Shown here one piece after another: positions 35,764-42,947 of a stretch of 44,917 nucleotides of DNA (its first letter is position 1; each line of letters starts with the position of its first letter). The notes under the pieces are model-generated. The model was given only the letters and a program-made list of their open reading frames with translations, was not told the DNA's origin and ran no database searches. The stretch comes from Alphaproteobacteria bacterium (GTDB lineage: Bacteria > Pseudomonadota > Alphaproteobacteria > Micropepsales > Micropepsaceae). A program made the translations under genes and the position numbers. Where the stretch lies: NCBI GenBank assembly GCA_019242395.1, contig JAFAVP010000007.1, positions 1 through 44,917 on the forward strand, read 5' to 3'.

Positions 35764-37078
35764 GGCAACCCTTGGCGCTGGCCCGACGCGGACTCAGGCC
35801 GGCAGCTTCTGCGAGTTCGGCTTTGTCGTCTTCCTTCTGCTGATCTTCGTGACGCTCAGGCCATTCGCCTTGCGAAACATGTCCATCTTGCCGCTGGGCG
35901 ACAGCGGCAACGGTGAAGCCAATATCTGGAGGCAGGTTTGTTATCTCGGGACCTTTGCCTTGATCGCCTTGTCCTCTTGGCAAGCAACAGGCGCCCGCAT
36001 GCTGCAGGCCGTGCCCGCTACTCTGGCTATTCTCCTGGGGTGGTGCTTTCTGAGCGCGGCGTGGGCCCCAGCACCGGACATCGCAATGCGCCGGGCTGTC
36101 CTTGAGATTGTGATTGCGCTATCGGCCGTGTTCGCTGTCACGACAATCGGGTCCGAGCGGGCGTTCACCTTACTGGGTTATGTTCTGACCGGTATTCTGC
36201 TCGTGAACTTTGCGTCGATTGCCTTGGTGCACCAGGCAGTGCATCTGGGCGATGAGACGGACCGGCAGCTGATCGGAGACTGGCGCGGTCTCTACTACCA
36301 CAAGAATATCGCTGGCGCGGTAACCGCCATCACTGCGCTACTCTTCGCGTTCCGCGCACTGGAGACAAGGCAGCTGCTTCACTGGCTGGTGTTCGCAGCC
36401 GCCGTCGCGTTTACGATCATGACGCGGTCGAAGACTTCTCTGGCGTTGCTGCCGGTCGCACTATCGGCAGGACTGCTCTTTCGCTACACGCGCCGGAACA
36501 GCCTGGAGCGGTGGATCGTGGCAGCAACGGCAGCCTCGGCGCTCACGCTGGCGGCTATCGCGATCACCGTTGATTTTCACGCAATCGAGCGCTTCCTCAC
36601 CGATCCAACCGAGCTGACAGGCCGCGTGGCAATCTGGCGAGGCGAACTTGCATTTATCCGCGATCACCCGCTGCTTGGCTCAGGATTCGGTTCATTCGCC
36701 GACACGGGCCAACTCTCCCCGCTTTACAATTACGTCGCAGACAAGTGGGTGCAGGGCGAGGCGCACGGGCACAATGCTTATTTGCAGCTGTGTGTCACCA
36801 TCGGTGGCATCGGGTTCCTCCTCGCCATGGTTGCCTTCCTCCTGCGGCCGCTGGCGATCTTCGCCCGCATGGAAAGGCAAGAGGACGTTCAGTTCTACGC
36901 GCCGCTCTTCGCGGTGTTTGTTTTCGGGATATTGCACAACTTCGCTGAATCCGACTTCCTGGAAGGGGATGGCCCGGCATGGATTGCATTCCTCCTGGTG
37001 CTCGCGTCCATCCACGGCCGCCCTCAGCCGGCAAGCCAGCACATTGTGGCGCAGACTGTGCAGTGGACTGCGCCATGA
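35753..37078 (+). CDS. Wzy/O-antigen-ligase family polymerase
   Basis: About 441 residues and 10 or more membrane helices. The Wzy_C/WaaL signature region is visible: RGLYYHKNIAGAV, TRSKTSLALLPVALS, GRVAIWRGELAFIRDHPLLGSGFGSF and AHGHNAYLQLCVTIGGIGFLLAM. This layout is typical of O-antigen polymerases/ligases and of HfsC-like proteins. It probably polymerises the lipid-linked repeat in the periplasm. ATG choices are 35753 (used), 35735 and 35726; none has a strong Shine-Dalgarno sequence. The end overlaps the next GT2 start (ATGA). Confidence 0.87.
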   Translation: MAREATLGAGPTRTQAGSFCEFGFVVFLLLIFVTLRPFALRNMSILPLGDSGNGEANIWRQVCYLGTFALIALSSWQATGARMLQAVPATLAILLGWCFLSAAWAPAPDIAMRRAVLEIVIALSAVFAVTTIGSERAFTLLGYVLTGILLVNFASIALVHQAVHLGDETDRQLIGDWRGLYYHKNIAGAVTAITALLFAFRALETRQLLHWLVFAAAVAFTIMTRSKTSLALLPVALSAGLLFRYTRRNSLERWIVAATAASALTLAAIAITVDFHAIERFLTDPTELTGRVAIWRGELAFIRDHPLLGSGFGSFADTGQLSPLYNYVADKWVQGEAHGHNAYLQLCVTIGGIGFLLAMVAFLLRPLAIFARMERQEDVQFYAPLFAVFVFGILHNFAESDFLEGDGPAWIAFLLVLASIHGRPQPASQHIVAQTVQWTAP

Positions 37079-38025
37079 CCCCGTTCTTCTCCGTGATCAT
37101 CCCGGTTTACAATCGCGCCAGTATCCTCGGCCGCGCACTTGGTTCAATTCTGGCGCAAAGCTGTGCTGATTTCGAAGTCATTGTGGTGGACGACGGGTCG
37201 ACGGATGATCCCGCCTCTGTAATCGCGCAATTTGACGATCCGCGCATCCTTTATATCCGGCAGCGAAATCGCGGCGGAGGCGCGGCGCGGAATGCCGGCA
37301 TCGACGCAGCGCGCGGACGGTACATCGCCCCGCTCGATAGCGATGACGAATTCCTGCCCGGCCACTTGGAGCGCATGAAGCAACTCCTGCATAACGGCAG
37401 CGGCATGGTAGGTTACGCGCGGGTGCTGGTTGACCGTGGCCGCGGCCGGGTGCTCCTCAAGCCGCCGCGCGCGATCCGCGCCGGCGAGCACATGGCCACT
37501 TACCTGCTGTGTACGCGTGGCTTCGTGCCGACGATCACAGTAACGGTTGAAACGGCTGTTGCGAGGCGTGTCCGATACTCCGAATATCTGCGGTTCGGCG
37601 AGGATACTGATTTTGCAATCCGGCTGTACCTGGAAGGCTGCGGGTTTGCGATGCTGCAAGAGGCGGGCGCTATCTGGCACGACTTACCAGATTCCACTCG
37701 CGCCTCTGCCAATCGCAAGGGTGCTCGCCTTGCAGGTTGGATCGAAGAGTTGCGGCCTCGCATCCCACCCCGCGCGTACTATGGGTGCCGGGGCTGGAGT
37801 ATTGCAAAAGGGATCGTAACGCAGGACCGACTGCAAGCGCTGCGCCTCTATCTGTCGGCCGCACTGCGCGGCTGTTACAGTCCACGGCTAGCGGCCATCA
37901 TCTTCTTGCAGATATTCCTGCCGGATGGATTGTACCGGCGGCTGGCCGACATTGCCGTGGGGTTTCTGCAGCGGGTGCGAGGCGTGGTGAAAGGAAAACG
38001 CGCTTTGGCGCCGGCGGCGGCTTAG
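37075..38025 (+). CDS. Family 2 glycosyltransferase
   Basis: 316 residues. Classical GT2 start: MTPFFSVIIPVYNRASILGRALGSILAQ, IVVDDGSTDDP, RNRGGGAARNAGIDAARGRYIAPLDSDDEF (DSDD metal motif) and FGEDTDFAIRLYLEG (ED motif). A basic C-terminal tail with a hydrophobic helix (AAIIFLQIFLPDGLYRRLADIAVGF) suggests membrane attachment. It overlaps the polymerase stop by four bases and is followed 2 bases later by the GH10 gene. Donor and acceptor unknown. Confidence 0.92.
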   Translation: MTPFFSVIIPVYNRASILGRALGSILAQSCADFEVIVVDDGSTDDPASVIAQFDDPRILYIRQRNRGGGAARNAGIDAARGRYIAPLDSDDEFLPGHLERMKQLLHNGSGMVGYARVLVDRGRGRVLLKPPRAIRAGEHMATYLLCTRGFVPTITVTVETAVARRVRYSEYLRFGEDTDFAIRLYLEGCGFAMLQEAGAIWHDLPDSTRASANRKGARLAGWIEELRPRIPPRAYYGCRGWSIAKGIVTQDRLQALRLYLSAALRGCYSPRLAAIIFLQIFLPDGLYRRLADIAVGFLQRVRGVVKGKRALAPAAA

Positions 38026-38027
38026 CC

Positions 38028-39131
38028 ATGCTGTCGCGGCGCGCTGCACTGGCTTCGCTCGCGTTGGGAGCGGCCACTCTGTCCCCGGGCGCCTTAGCTT
38101 CGGCAGAGATCGACGATTTAGATACCCGTCCCGGCCTGGCGGCTCTCGCCGCCCAACGCCGGATTCTATACGGCTGCGCCGCGTCGACCTTCGAGCTGCA
38201 GAATGATCGATTCGTTGCCGTTCTCACGCACGAGGCGAAGCTCATCGTACCAGAGTACGAAATGAAGCGTGCTGCTCTGGAGCCGCAACCGGGCCGCTAT
38301 GCGTTTGCTCCCGGTGATGCCCTTGTTCGCTTTGCGCATGAGCGCGGGCTGGCAATCCGTGGCCACACCTTGGTGTGGCACAAGGCCAATCCCCCTTGGC
38401 TCGAGCAAGCGCTCTCGACGCCTCGTAAGGAGCAGATTCTCACCTCCTTCATCACCGATGTAGTGTCCCGTTATCGCGGGCAGATGCACTCCTGGGACGT
38501 CGTCAACGAAGCGCTTTCGCCTAGCGACGGGCGCGGAGATCATCTACGCCAGACGCTTTGGTTGAAAGCTCTGGGCTCCGGATACATCGACCTCGCTTTT
38601 CACGCAGCACGCGCCGCTGACCCGCACGCGCTTCTCGTTTACAACGATTGGGGTTGCGAGGGAGCCGGCCCCCAACATGACCGTTTCCGCGCTGCCACCC
38701 TCGATTTTCTCGAGCGAGCGAAGACGCGAGGTGTTCCGATCGGCGCCTATGGGATGCAGGGTCATCTGAGCGCCTTCGGCCCTCCGATCGACCAGCGAAA
38801 GCTTCGGGAGTTCCTCAGCCGCGTACAGAGTCTTGGCTTGCGCATTTTGATCACGGAGCACGATGTGGACGACGCGGGAGGCATCTCTGATTTGGCGGTG
38901 CGAGACCAGGCAGTGGCGGACGCCAGCCGCCGTTTCCTGGACGTCGTGCTCGAAAACAACGCCACCATCGGCGTGCTCACCTGGGGGTTGTCGGATCGCT
39001 TTCTAGACCCCCCTGGCTTCCAGGCCAAACTTATGGGTTACAGCCCTCGCATGCTGCCGCTCGACGACAACTTCAGGCGCAAGCCCATGTGGAGAGGAAT
39101 GGCGGAGGCTTTCTCACTTCGCGGGCATTAA
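38028..39131 (+). CDS. GH10 family endo-glycanase (xylanase fold) with Tat-like signal
   Basis: 367 residues. N-terminus MLSRRAALASLALGAATLSP carries a twin-arginine-like SRRAAL followed by a hydrophobic stretch, suggesting export. The GH10 core has RGHTLVWHKANPPWL, acid/base Glu161 in WDVVNEAL, YGMQGHLS, and nucleophile Glu277 in ITEHDVDD (usually ITELDV). LTWGLSDR matches the family. It is the only hydrolase in an otherwise biosynthetic locus, 2 bases after a GT2 gene, so it probably acts on the polymer made here (length control or release) rather than on plant xylan. That role is inferred. Confidence 0.92.
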   Translation: MLSRRAALASLALGAATLSPGALASAEIDDLDTRPGLAALAAQRRILYGCAASTFELQNDRFVAVLTHEAKLIVPEYEMKRAALEPQPGRYAFAPGDALVRFAHERGLAIRGHTLVWHKANPPWLEQALSTPRKEQILTSFITDVVSRYRGQMHSWDVVNEALSPSDGRGDHLRQTLWLKALGSGYIDLAFHAARAADPHALLVYNDWGCEGAGPQHDRFRAATLDFLERAKTRGVPIGAYGMQGHLSAFGPPIDQRKLREFLSRVQSLGLRILITEHDVDDAGGISDLAVRDQAVADASRRFLDVVLENNATIGVLTWGLSDRFLDPPGFQAKLMGYSPRMLPLDDNFRRKPMWRGMAEAFSLRGH

Positions 39132-39142
39132 TCCGCGGTTAA
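39128..39142 (+). promoter_or_regulatory. CtrA-type site TTAA-N7-TTAA before the co-polymerase gene
   Basis: TTAA-TCCGCGG-TTAAC, a full match to the CtrA consensus TTAA-N7-TTAA(C). It overlaps the GH10 stop codon and lies 95 nt before the co-polymerase start, so it would act on that gene. It is the only full site I found by eye in this window, which also encodes cckA, the kinase that feeds CtrA. Binding is inferred. Confidence 0.55.
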
Positions 39143-39236
39143 CCACAATGAGGGGGACGGGCTGTCCCGGTACTATATTGGCAAAGGATTAAACCAACGG
39201 CCTGTATTTTGCGCAACCCAGCGGAAGGCGAAGTCG

Positions 39237-41315
39237 ATGAGTATCGCGCAGGCCACCATATCGCCCGGCTTACCGGCGAACGGTGATGCGCGGCAGCTGA
39301 ACGATGCGCGTTTCGGATGGTCCGATGTCGTCCGCATGGCCGACAGGCGGCGCAGGCTTATCTTAACAGTGGCCGGGCTGGTCATTGCGCTTACCGCCGC
39401 GGTTCTTCTGCTGTTGCCGACCCTCTATTCGGCGTCGGCAGTGGTCATGCTGGAGCAGCGCAAGAACAACGTCGCGGACGCCTCTTCTGTTCTGTCGTCC
39501 CTGCCCACCGATGCGGCGTCCGTTCAAAACCAGATTCAGATTCTGACATCACGGGATCTCGCGGCGCAGGTCGTTGACAAGCTAGAGCTTCAGAGCGATC
39601 CCGAGTTCAACGGCCGCGGCGGTTTTCTATCAACCTTCTCATCACCTCCAACTCCGGAAACGACGCATGAGCGCGTGATCAACGCCTTCCTCAGCCGTCT
39701 CTTGGTGGAAAACGAAGGGCTTTCGACGGCCATCACCATAAGCTTCAAAGCGCGAACGGCGGAGAAGGCAGCCAGAATAGCCAATGCTGTGGCTGAAACC
39801 TATGTGCACTCGCAGCTCGAAACGAAGTTTGCCGCGACCCGGGAAGCTACCGACTGGCTGGAAAACCGCGTTCGGGTTTTGGCGCGCCAGGTACAGAGTG
39901 CCGATGCGGCAGTGGAGCGCTATAAGGCGGAGCACAATCTCAGCGAGTCCACGGGCGGTGTGCCGCTGGTGGAACAGCAGATCAGCGGAGTCAGCGCTCA
40001 ACTCGTGCAGGCAAAAGCGGATCTGGCGCAGAGACAAGCGACCTTCGCCCGCGTTGATTCCTTAAGCAAAGCCGGTCAGGCGGCCGATATTTCCCAGGCC
40101 GTAGCTTCGCCTCTGATTATACAATTGCGGTCCCAGGAAGCCGATCTGATCCGGTCAGAAGCGGACTTGCAGACGCGTTACGGTCCCAAGCACCCCAAGT
40201 ACATTGCGGTCGAATCCCAAAAGCACGACCTGGAGCAGAAGATTTCGCAGGAGGTGACCAGGATTACGGGGTCGCTCTCCAACGACGTTTCGGTGGCACG
40301 ATCCCAAGTCGCTTCCTTAGAAAACAGTCTTGCGCTGGCGGAACAGCAGGCTCACGCGCAGAACTTGCTTCGGGTTAAGCTGCAGTCACTGGAAGCGAAT
40401 GCGGCCTCTACACGCTCCATCTACGAAGCTTTCCTTGCGCGATTGCGCGCTATTCAGGATCAGAGCGCGATCGAAGCCTCAGACGCTCGGGTAATCTCCC
40501 ATGCCGCAGCCCCCAGCGCGCCGAGTTCTCCACGGCGCACCCTGATCTTCGCAGCCTCTCTTCCGGCTTCCCTGATGCTAGGGGTTCTCGCAGCTCTATT
40601 GGCGGAGCGCATTGCGCCAATCTCGCAGGTGCAATCGTCCGATCCGGCGCGCGGATTGCCGGTGGTCGCCGAGATCGCCGGAGTGACAAACACGCGCGCG
40701 GCCGATTTGGTACTCGATTATCCAACATCAGCTTACGCGCAATCGATCGGCGAGATAGCCCGGCAGATAACGCATTCAACGGCACCGGGACGAAGCTGTA
40801 CGATTCTGGTGACCTCGCCACAAATGGGTGAGGGTGCCAGTACAATCGCAGTTAGTGTTGCACGGGCGGCCGCCATTTTGGGCCGCCGCGTCGTTCTTCT
40901 GGACGCGAATGTATGGTCGCCGTCGGTTCTACCCATCACGGGGATACGCAATCTCAAGTGCGGGCTTCTGGAACTCCTTTCAGGCCGCGCTGCATTGAGT
41001 CGTGCCGTGGCGCGAGATCCGCGCTCGTCGGCGCTGCTGCTCTCTGTATCGCGACCCCAAAGCCAGAGAAATCGAACGATTGCATCCGCGCAGTTCCGGC
41101 GTCTCATTGCTCATTTAAGCAAGACCTGCGATCTTTTGCTGATCCTTGCACCGCCGGTCGTGGCGCAACCCGGGGCGGCTGTACTGGCGCGACAAGCGGA
41201 TGCGGTGATGCTGGTAGCTCGCGGCCCGGGAGCGACGCAGCCGGCCGTCGCTCAGGCGGCTGAAACCCTGGCGCGCGTGCCTGCACCGCCCATTGGGCTG
41301 ATCCTCGCAAGCTAA
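39237..41315 (+). CDS. Wzc/GumC-like polysaccharide co-polymerase with degenerate kinase domain
   Basis: 692 residues. First TM about 42-60 (LILTVAGLVIALTAAVLLLL), a Wzz-like periplasmic domain, long coiled coils (about 180-390), a Pro-rich second TM region (about 425-460: APSAPSSPRRTLIFAASLPAS), then a cytosolic BY-kinase-like domain. The kinase is degenerate: Walker A reads GEGAST (531-536), with Ala534 where Lys is required, Walker A' is LLDANVW, and there is no C-terminal Tyr cluster (it ends GLILAS). It probably controls chain length or export without tyrosine kinase activity. Shine-Dalgarno GGAAGG precedes ATG 39237. Confidence 0.9.
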   Translation: MSIAQATISPGLPANGDARQLNDARFGWSDVVRMADRRRRLILTVAGLVIALTAAVLLLLPTLYSASAVVMLEQRKNNVADASSVLSSLPTDAASVQNQIQILTSRDLAAQVVDKLELQSDPEFNGRGGFLSTFSSPPTPETTHERVINAFLSRLLVENEGLSTAITISFKARTAEKAARIANAVAETYVHSQLETKFAATREATDWLENRVRVLARQVQSADAAVERYKAEHNLSESTGGVPLVEQQISGVSAQLVQAKADLAQRQATFARVDSLSKAGQAADISQAVASPLIIQLRSQEADLIRSEADLQTRYGPKHPKYIAVESQKHDLEQKISQEVTRITGSLSNDVSVARSQVASLENSLALAEQQAHAQNLLRVKLQSLEANAASTRSIYEAFLARLRAIQDQSAIEASDARVISHAAAPSAPSSPRRTLIFAASLPASLMLGVLAALLAERIAPISQVQSSDPARGLPVVAEIAGVTNTRAADLVLDYPTSAYAQSIGEIARQITHSTAPGRSCTILVTSPQMGEGASTIAVSVARAAAILGRRVVLLDANVWSPSVLPITGIRNLKCGLLELLSGRAALSRAVARDPRSSALLLSVSRPQSQRNRTIASAQFRRLIAHLSKTCDLLLILAPPVVAQPGAAVLARQADAVMLVARGPGATQPAVAQAAETLARVPAPPIGLILAS

Positions 41316-41851
41316 AACAACTGCGGCTGCTTCGGGGGATAAATCACTTTCCCATTCTCTTGCGCCACCGCTCCGGAAGTGAGGCTTCCAGGTTTCGGCT
41401 CCGCTTCGCTCACGATATGGTAGACGGGGCGGCCACGCGTTACGAGATAATCGGTGACGATGCGGCGGTGGCAACGCCACCACACCGCTTCGGCACACAT
41501 CATCGCTGTGCGCCTTAGATCCGCGATCTGCACCAGACGGGCGAAGCCTGCTTCGAACTCGTCGGTCAAAGCGTAATCGGCGTAGGCACGGAAAGCAGAA
41601 TGCTCCCACAAACCGTTCGGCGACCGGGGAAGTTTGGAGCTGCGGCGCCCGCCGAGCTCAGCCAGATGTTCATAGGCGATCCCGTTGCTCTGGAGTGCCG
41701 GGGAGAAGGTCTCCGCATTGAAGTGGGGATTCGCACGTGACCGCGTGAATTGCCGGATATCCACAATGCCTTCGATATTGTTCGCGTGGAGCAGATCAAC
41801 AAATCCTGCAAGGGTCCGGTTGGAATGACCTATGGAGTAGACTGGGCTCAT
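41312..41851 (-). CDS. DUF488 family protein
   Basis: 179 residues with the DUF488 hallmarks: MSPVYSIGHSNRTLAGFVDLL, IVDIRQFTRSRANPHFN, YEHLAELGGRR, FRAYADYAL and the Cys/His cluster MMCAEAVWWRCHRRIVTDYL. The family is conserved in bacteria but the function is unknown. The stop overlaps the stop of the convergent co-polymerase gene by a few bases. No strong Shine-Dalgarno sequence precedes ATG 41851, and the reading frame stays open upstream to 42277, so a longer form cannot be excluded, but the family starts here. Confidence 0.88.
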   Translation of the reverse strand: MSPVYSIGHSNRTLAGFVDLLHANNIEGIVDIRQFTRSRANPHFNAETFSPALQSNGIAYEHLAELGGRRSSKLPRSPNGLWEHSAFRAYADYALTDEFEAGFARLVQIADLRRTAMMCAEAVWWRCHRRIVTDYLVTRGRPVYHIVSEAEPKPGSLTSGAVAQENGKVIYPPKQPQLF

Positions 41852-41901
41852 ACTGTTGGAGGCATTCGGAAGGCTGGCAGGAGTCCGCCGCTTTAAGGAC
41901 G

Positions 41902-41930
41902 AAGGGCCGCTCCCGAGGAGAGCGGCCCTT
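41902..41930 (-). terminator. Strong hairpin at the end of the small-ORF unit
   Basis: Perfect 11-bp stem AAGGGCCGCTC/GAGCGGCCCTT with a 7-nt loop. On the minus strand it comes 43 nt after the stop of the 25-codon ORF and 50 nt before DUF488. The T-tract is poor (CGTCCTT). The core GGGCCGCT/AGCGGCCC is the same as in the terminator at 21803. It may be a terminator or an attenuator ahead of DUF488. Confidence 0.6.
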
Positions 41931-41973
41931 CCATTGTCGGCTGCGGGCCCGAAGGCACCGCCAGAAATCTGGC

Positions 41974-42051
41974 CTAAGCCACCCGGACCTCGCCAGAGGC
42001 AACGATCCGGATCGCGGCGCCACTCAGCCGCAGGCCACAACAATGAGACAC
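41974..42051 (-). CDS. 25-codon small ORF with exceptional ribosome-binding site
   Basis: GTG-initiated ORF of 25 residues beginning MSHCCGLRLSGAAIRI and ending GEVRVA, then TAG. It is preceded by a Shine-Dalgarno sequence that can pair with 15 consecutive bases of the 16S 3' end, 7 nt from the GTG. A promoter-like pair lies about 36 nt further up and a strong hairpin follows the stop, so it looks like a discrete short transcription unit. A second small hairpin, GCCAGA-TT-TCTGGC, sits between stop and main hairpin. It could be a leader peptide for DUF488, a stand-alone small protein, or an RNA that uses the anti-SD as target. Confidence 0.55.
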   Translation of the reverse strand: MSHCCGLRLSGAAIRIVASGEVRVA

Positions 42052-42052
42052 C

Positions 42053-42067
42053 GGACCACCTCCTTTC
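42053..42067 (-). promoter_or_regulatory. Extended (15-nt) Shine-Dalgarno sequence
   Basis: The minus strand reads GAAAGGAGGTGGTCC. Against the standard 16S 3' end GGATCACCTCCTTTC this gives 15 contiguous pairs with one G-U wobble. Ordinary sites in this window use 4-7 pairs. Confidence 0.75.
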
Positions 42068-42086
42068 GAAAAACTGTTCGCAGACA

Positions 42087-42115
42087 CATGTAGTCTTCGG
42101 CGCCCTCCGGTTCAA
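42087..42115 (-). promoter_or_regulatory. Putative promoter of the small-ORF unit
   Basis: Minus strand: TTGAAC (42115-42110), 17-nt spacer, TACATG (42092-42087). It lies between the stop of the secreted-protein gene at 42144 and the extended Shine-Dalgarno sequence, giving a predicted 5' leader of about 15 nt before it. Confidence 0.5.
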
Positions 42116-42143
42116 TTCCTTCAGGCGCGCTCCGCGCCACTCG

Positions 42144-42407
42144 CTAGGGAATCGCGATCCAGACGCCGTTACGCCAGTAGCCGCGGCCCGGATGCTCGCG
42201 CCATACAAAGCGCTCCCGCGCACCCCAACGCCAATTATTGGGATGAACCACCACGCCGTACTCCGGCCGGGCGACAAACCCCCGTGGAGCGTGCCAGCAC
42301 TCGCCGTGGCGGTTGCAGACGATCGCTGCCGAAGAGGTGGTGGCCGTGACGGCTACGGCACTCATCCCTAGGGCCGCCGCTGCTGCCCATTTCGCAAGTC
42401 TTTTCAT
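42144..42407 (-). CDS. Small secreted protein with RGYWRNGVWI C-terminus
   Basis: 87 residues. Signal peptide MKRLAKWAAAAALGMSAVAVTATTSSA, then a short mature domain with a Cys pair (VCNRHGECWH), an aromatic/His-rich middle (YGVVVHPNNWRWGA) and the C-terminus EHPGRGYWRNGVWIAIP. I recognise this as a pattern seen in small alphaproteobacterial periplasmic proteins of unknown function. ATG 42407 has GGGAGAA upstream, better than the in-frame ATG at 42422. A GGCGCG-CTC-CGCGCC hairpin (42124-42138) follows the stop. Confidence 0.75.
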   Translation of the reverse strand: MKRLAKWAAAAALGMSAVAVTATTSSAAIVCNRHGECWHAPRGFVARPEYGVVVHPNNWRWGARERFVWREHPGRGYWRNGVWIAIP

Positions 42408-42640
42408 GCCAAATTCTCCCATGATGATTCATGCGCCCTCTGCGCGGGGGAACGGACAAGGCGCAGACAGGTTCCGCGCGGAAGGAGATGCCGCAGACTA
42501 TCATTTGGCCAGATCTCTACAAGACGCATCGAACTGTCTGAAAAAAAGTTCATTCCGGTTTGGAGCGGCTTCATTGCAAACCGGCTCTCTCGTCGACTTT
42601 CGCCACAGTCGGGTCACAATCGTCCCGGGTCAGAAGGGCG

Positions 42641-42931
42641 ATGACGATGTATCGCAGAATGGCGATGGTAACGGCGGTGGCCGCGATCTGGGCAGCAACA
42701 GAGGCAGCATCGGCACAGGAACTGGCATCGTATCAGCCGGACAGCTGCCAACATTTCGCGCCCGGAAGAGGTTCAGCGGAGAGTCGCGAGGCGCTCTATG
42801 CGAGGGCTGCTTGCGTTGCCGCGCGGGCTGGCGTGGCCTCCCCGGCGAACGGACCTCTATCCCGTGAAGAGCTTCTCAGCATCCTCATGCTGATGACGCT
42901 CCAGCAGGGCTCAGGTACCCACTCCTCGTAA
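42641..42931 (+). CDS. Small secreted protein, unknown
   Basis: 96 residues starting MTMYRRMAMVTAVAAIWAATEAASA, a signal peptide. The mature part has two Cys (DSCQHF, RAACVAARAG) and a helical C-terminus LSREELLSILMLMTLQQG. AGAAGGG precedes ATG 42641. Not recognised. It is followed after 16 bases by the 389-residue secreted protein, probably in one operon. The 233-base gap upstream is a divergent promoter region in which I see no other gene. Confidence 0.65.
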   Translation: MTMYRRMAMVTAVAAIWAATEAASAQELASYQPDSCQHFAPGRGSAESREALYARAACVAARAGVASPANGPLSREELLSILMLMTLQQGSGTHSS

Positions 42932-42947
42932 GGGAGAGGCTAAGCCC

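Noticed and set aside
29298-41315. Exopolysaccharide locus as a recently acquired island
   Set aside because: No integrase, tRNA junction, insertion sequence or obvious change in base composition was visible at its edges.
42095-42140. GGTTCAATTCC on the plus strand, resembling a tRNA T-loop with a nearby CCA
   Set aside because: The flanking bases do not form a T-stem, and no anticodon or D arm precedes it. The reverse complement is better explained as the -35 of the small-ORF unit.
42313-42867. 184-codon plus-strand ORF across the 42144 gene and the 42641 gene
   Set aside because: It spans two better-supported genes with signal peptides and Shine-Dalgarno sequences, and its own product is low-complexity.
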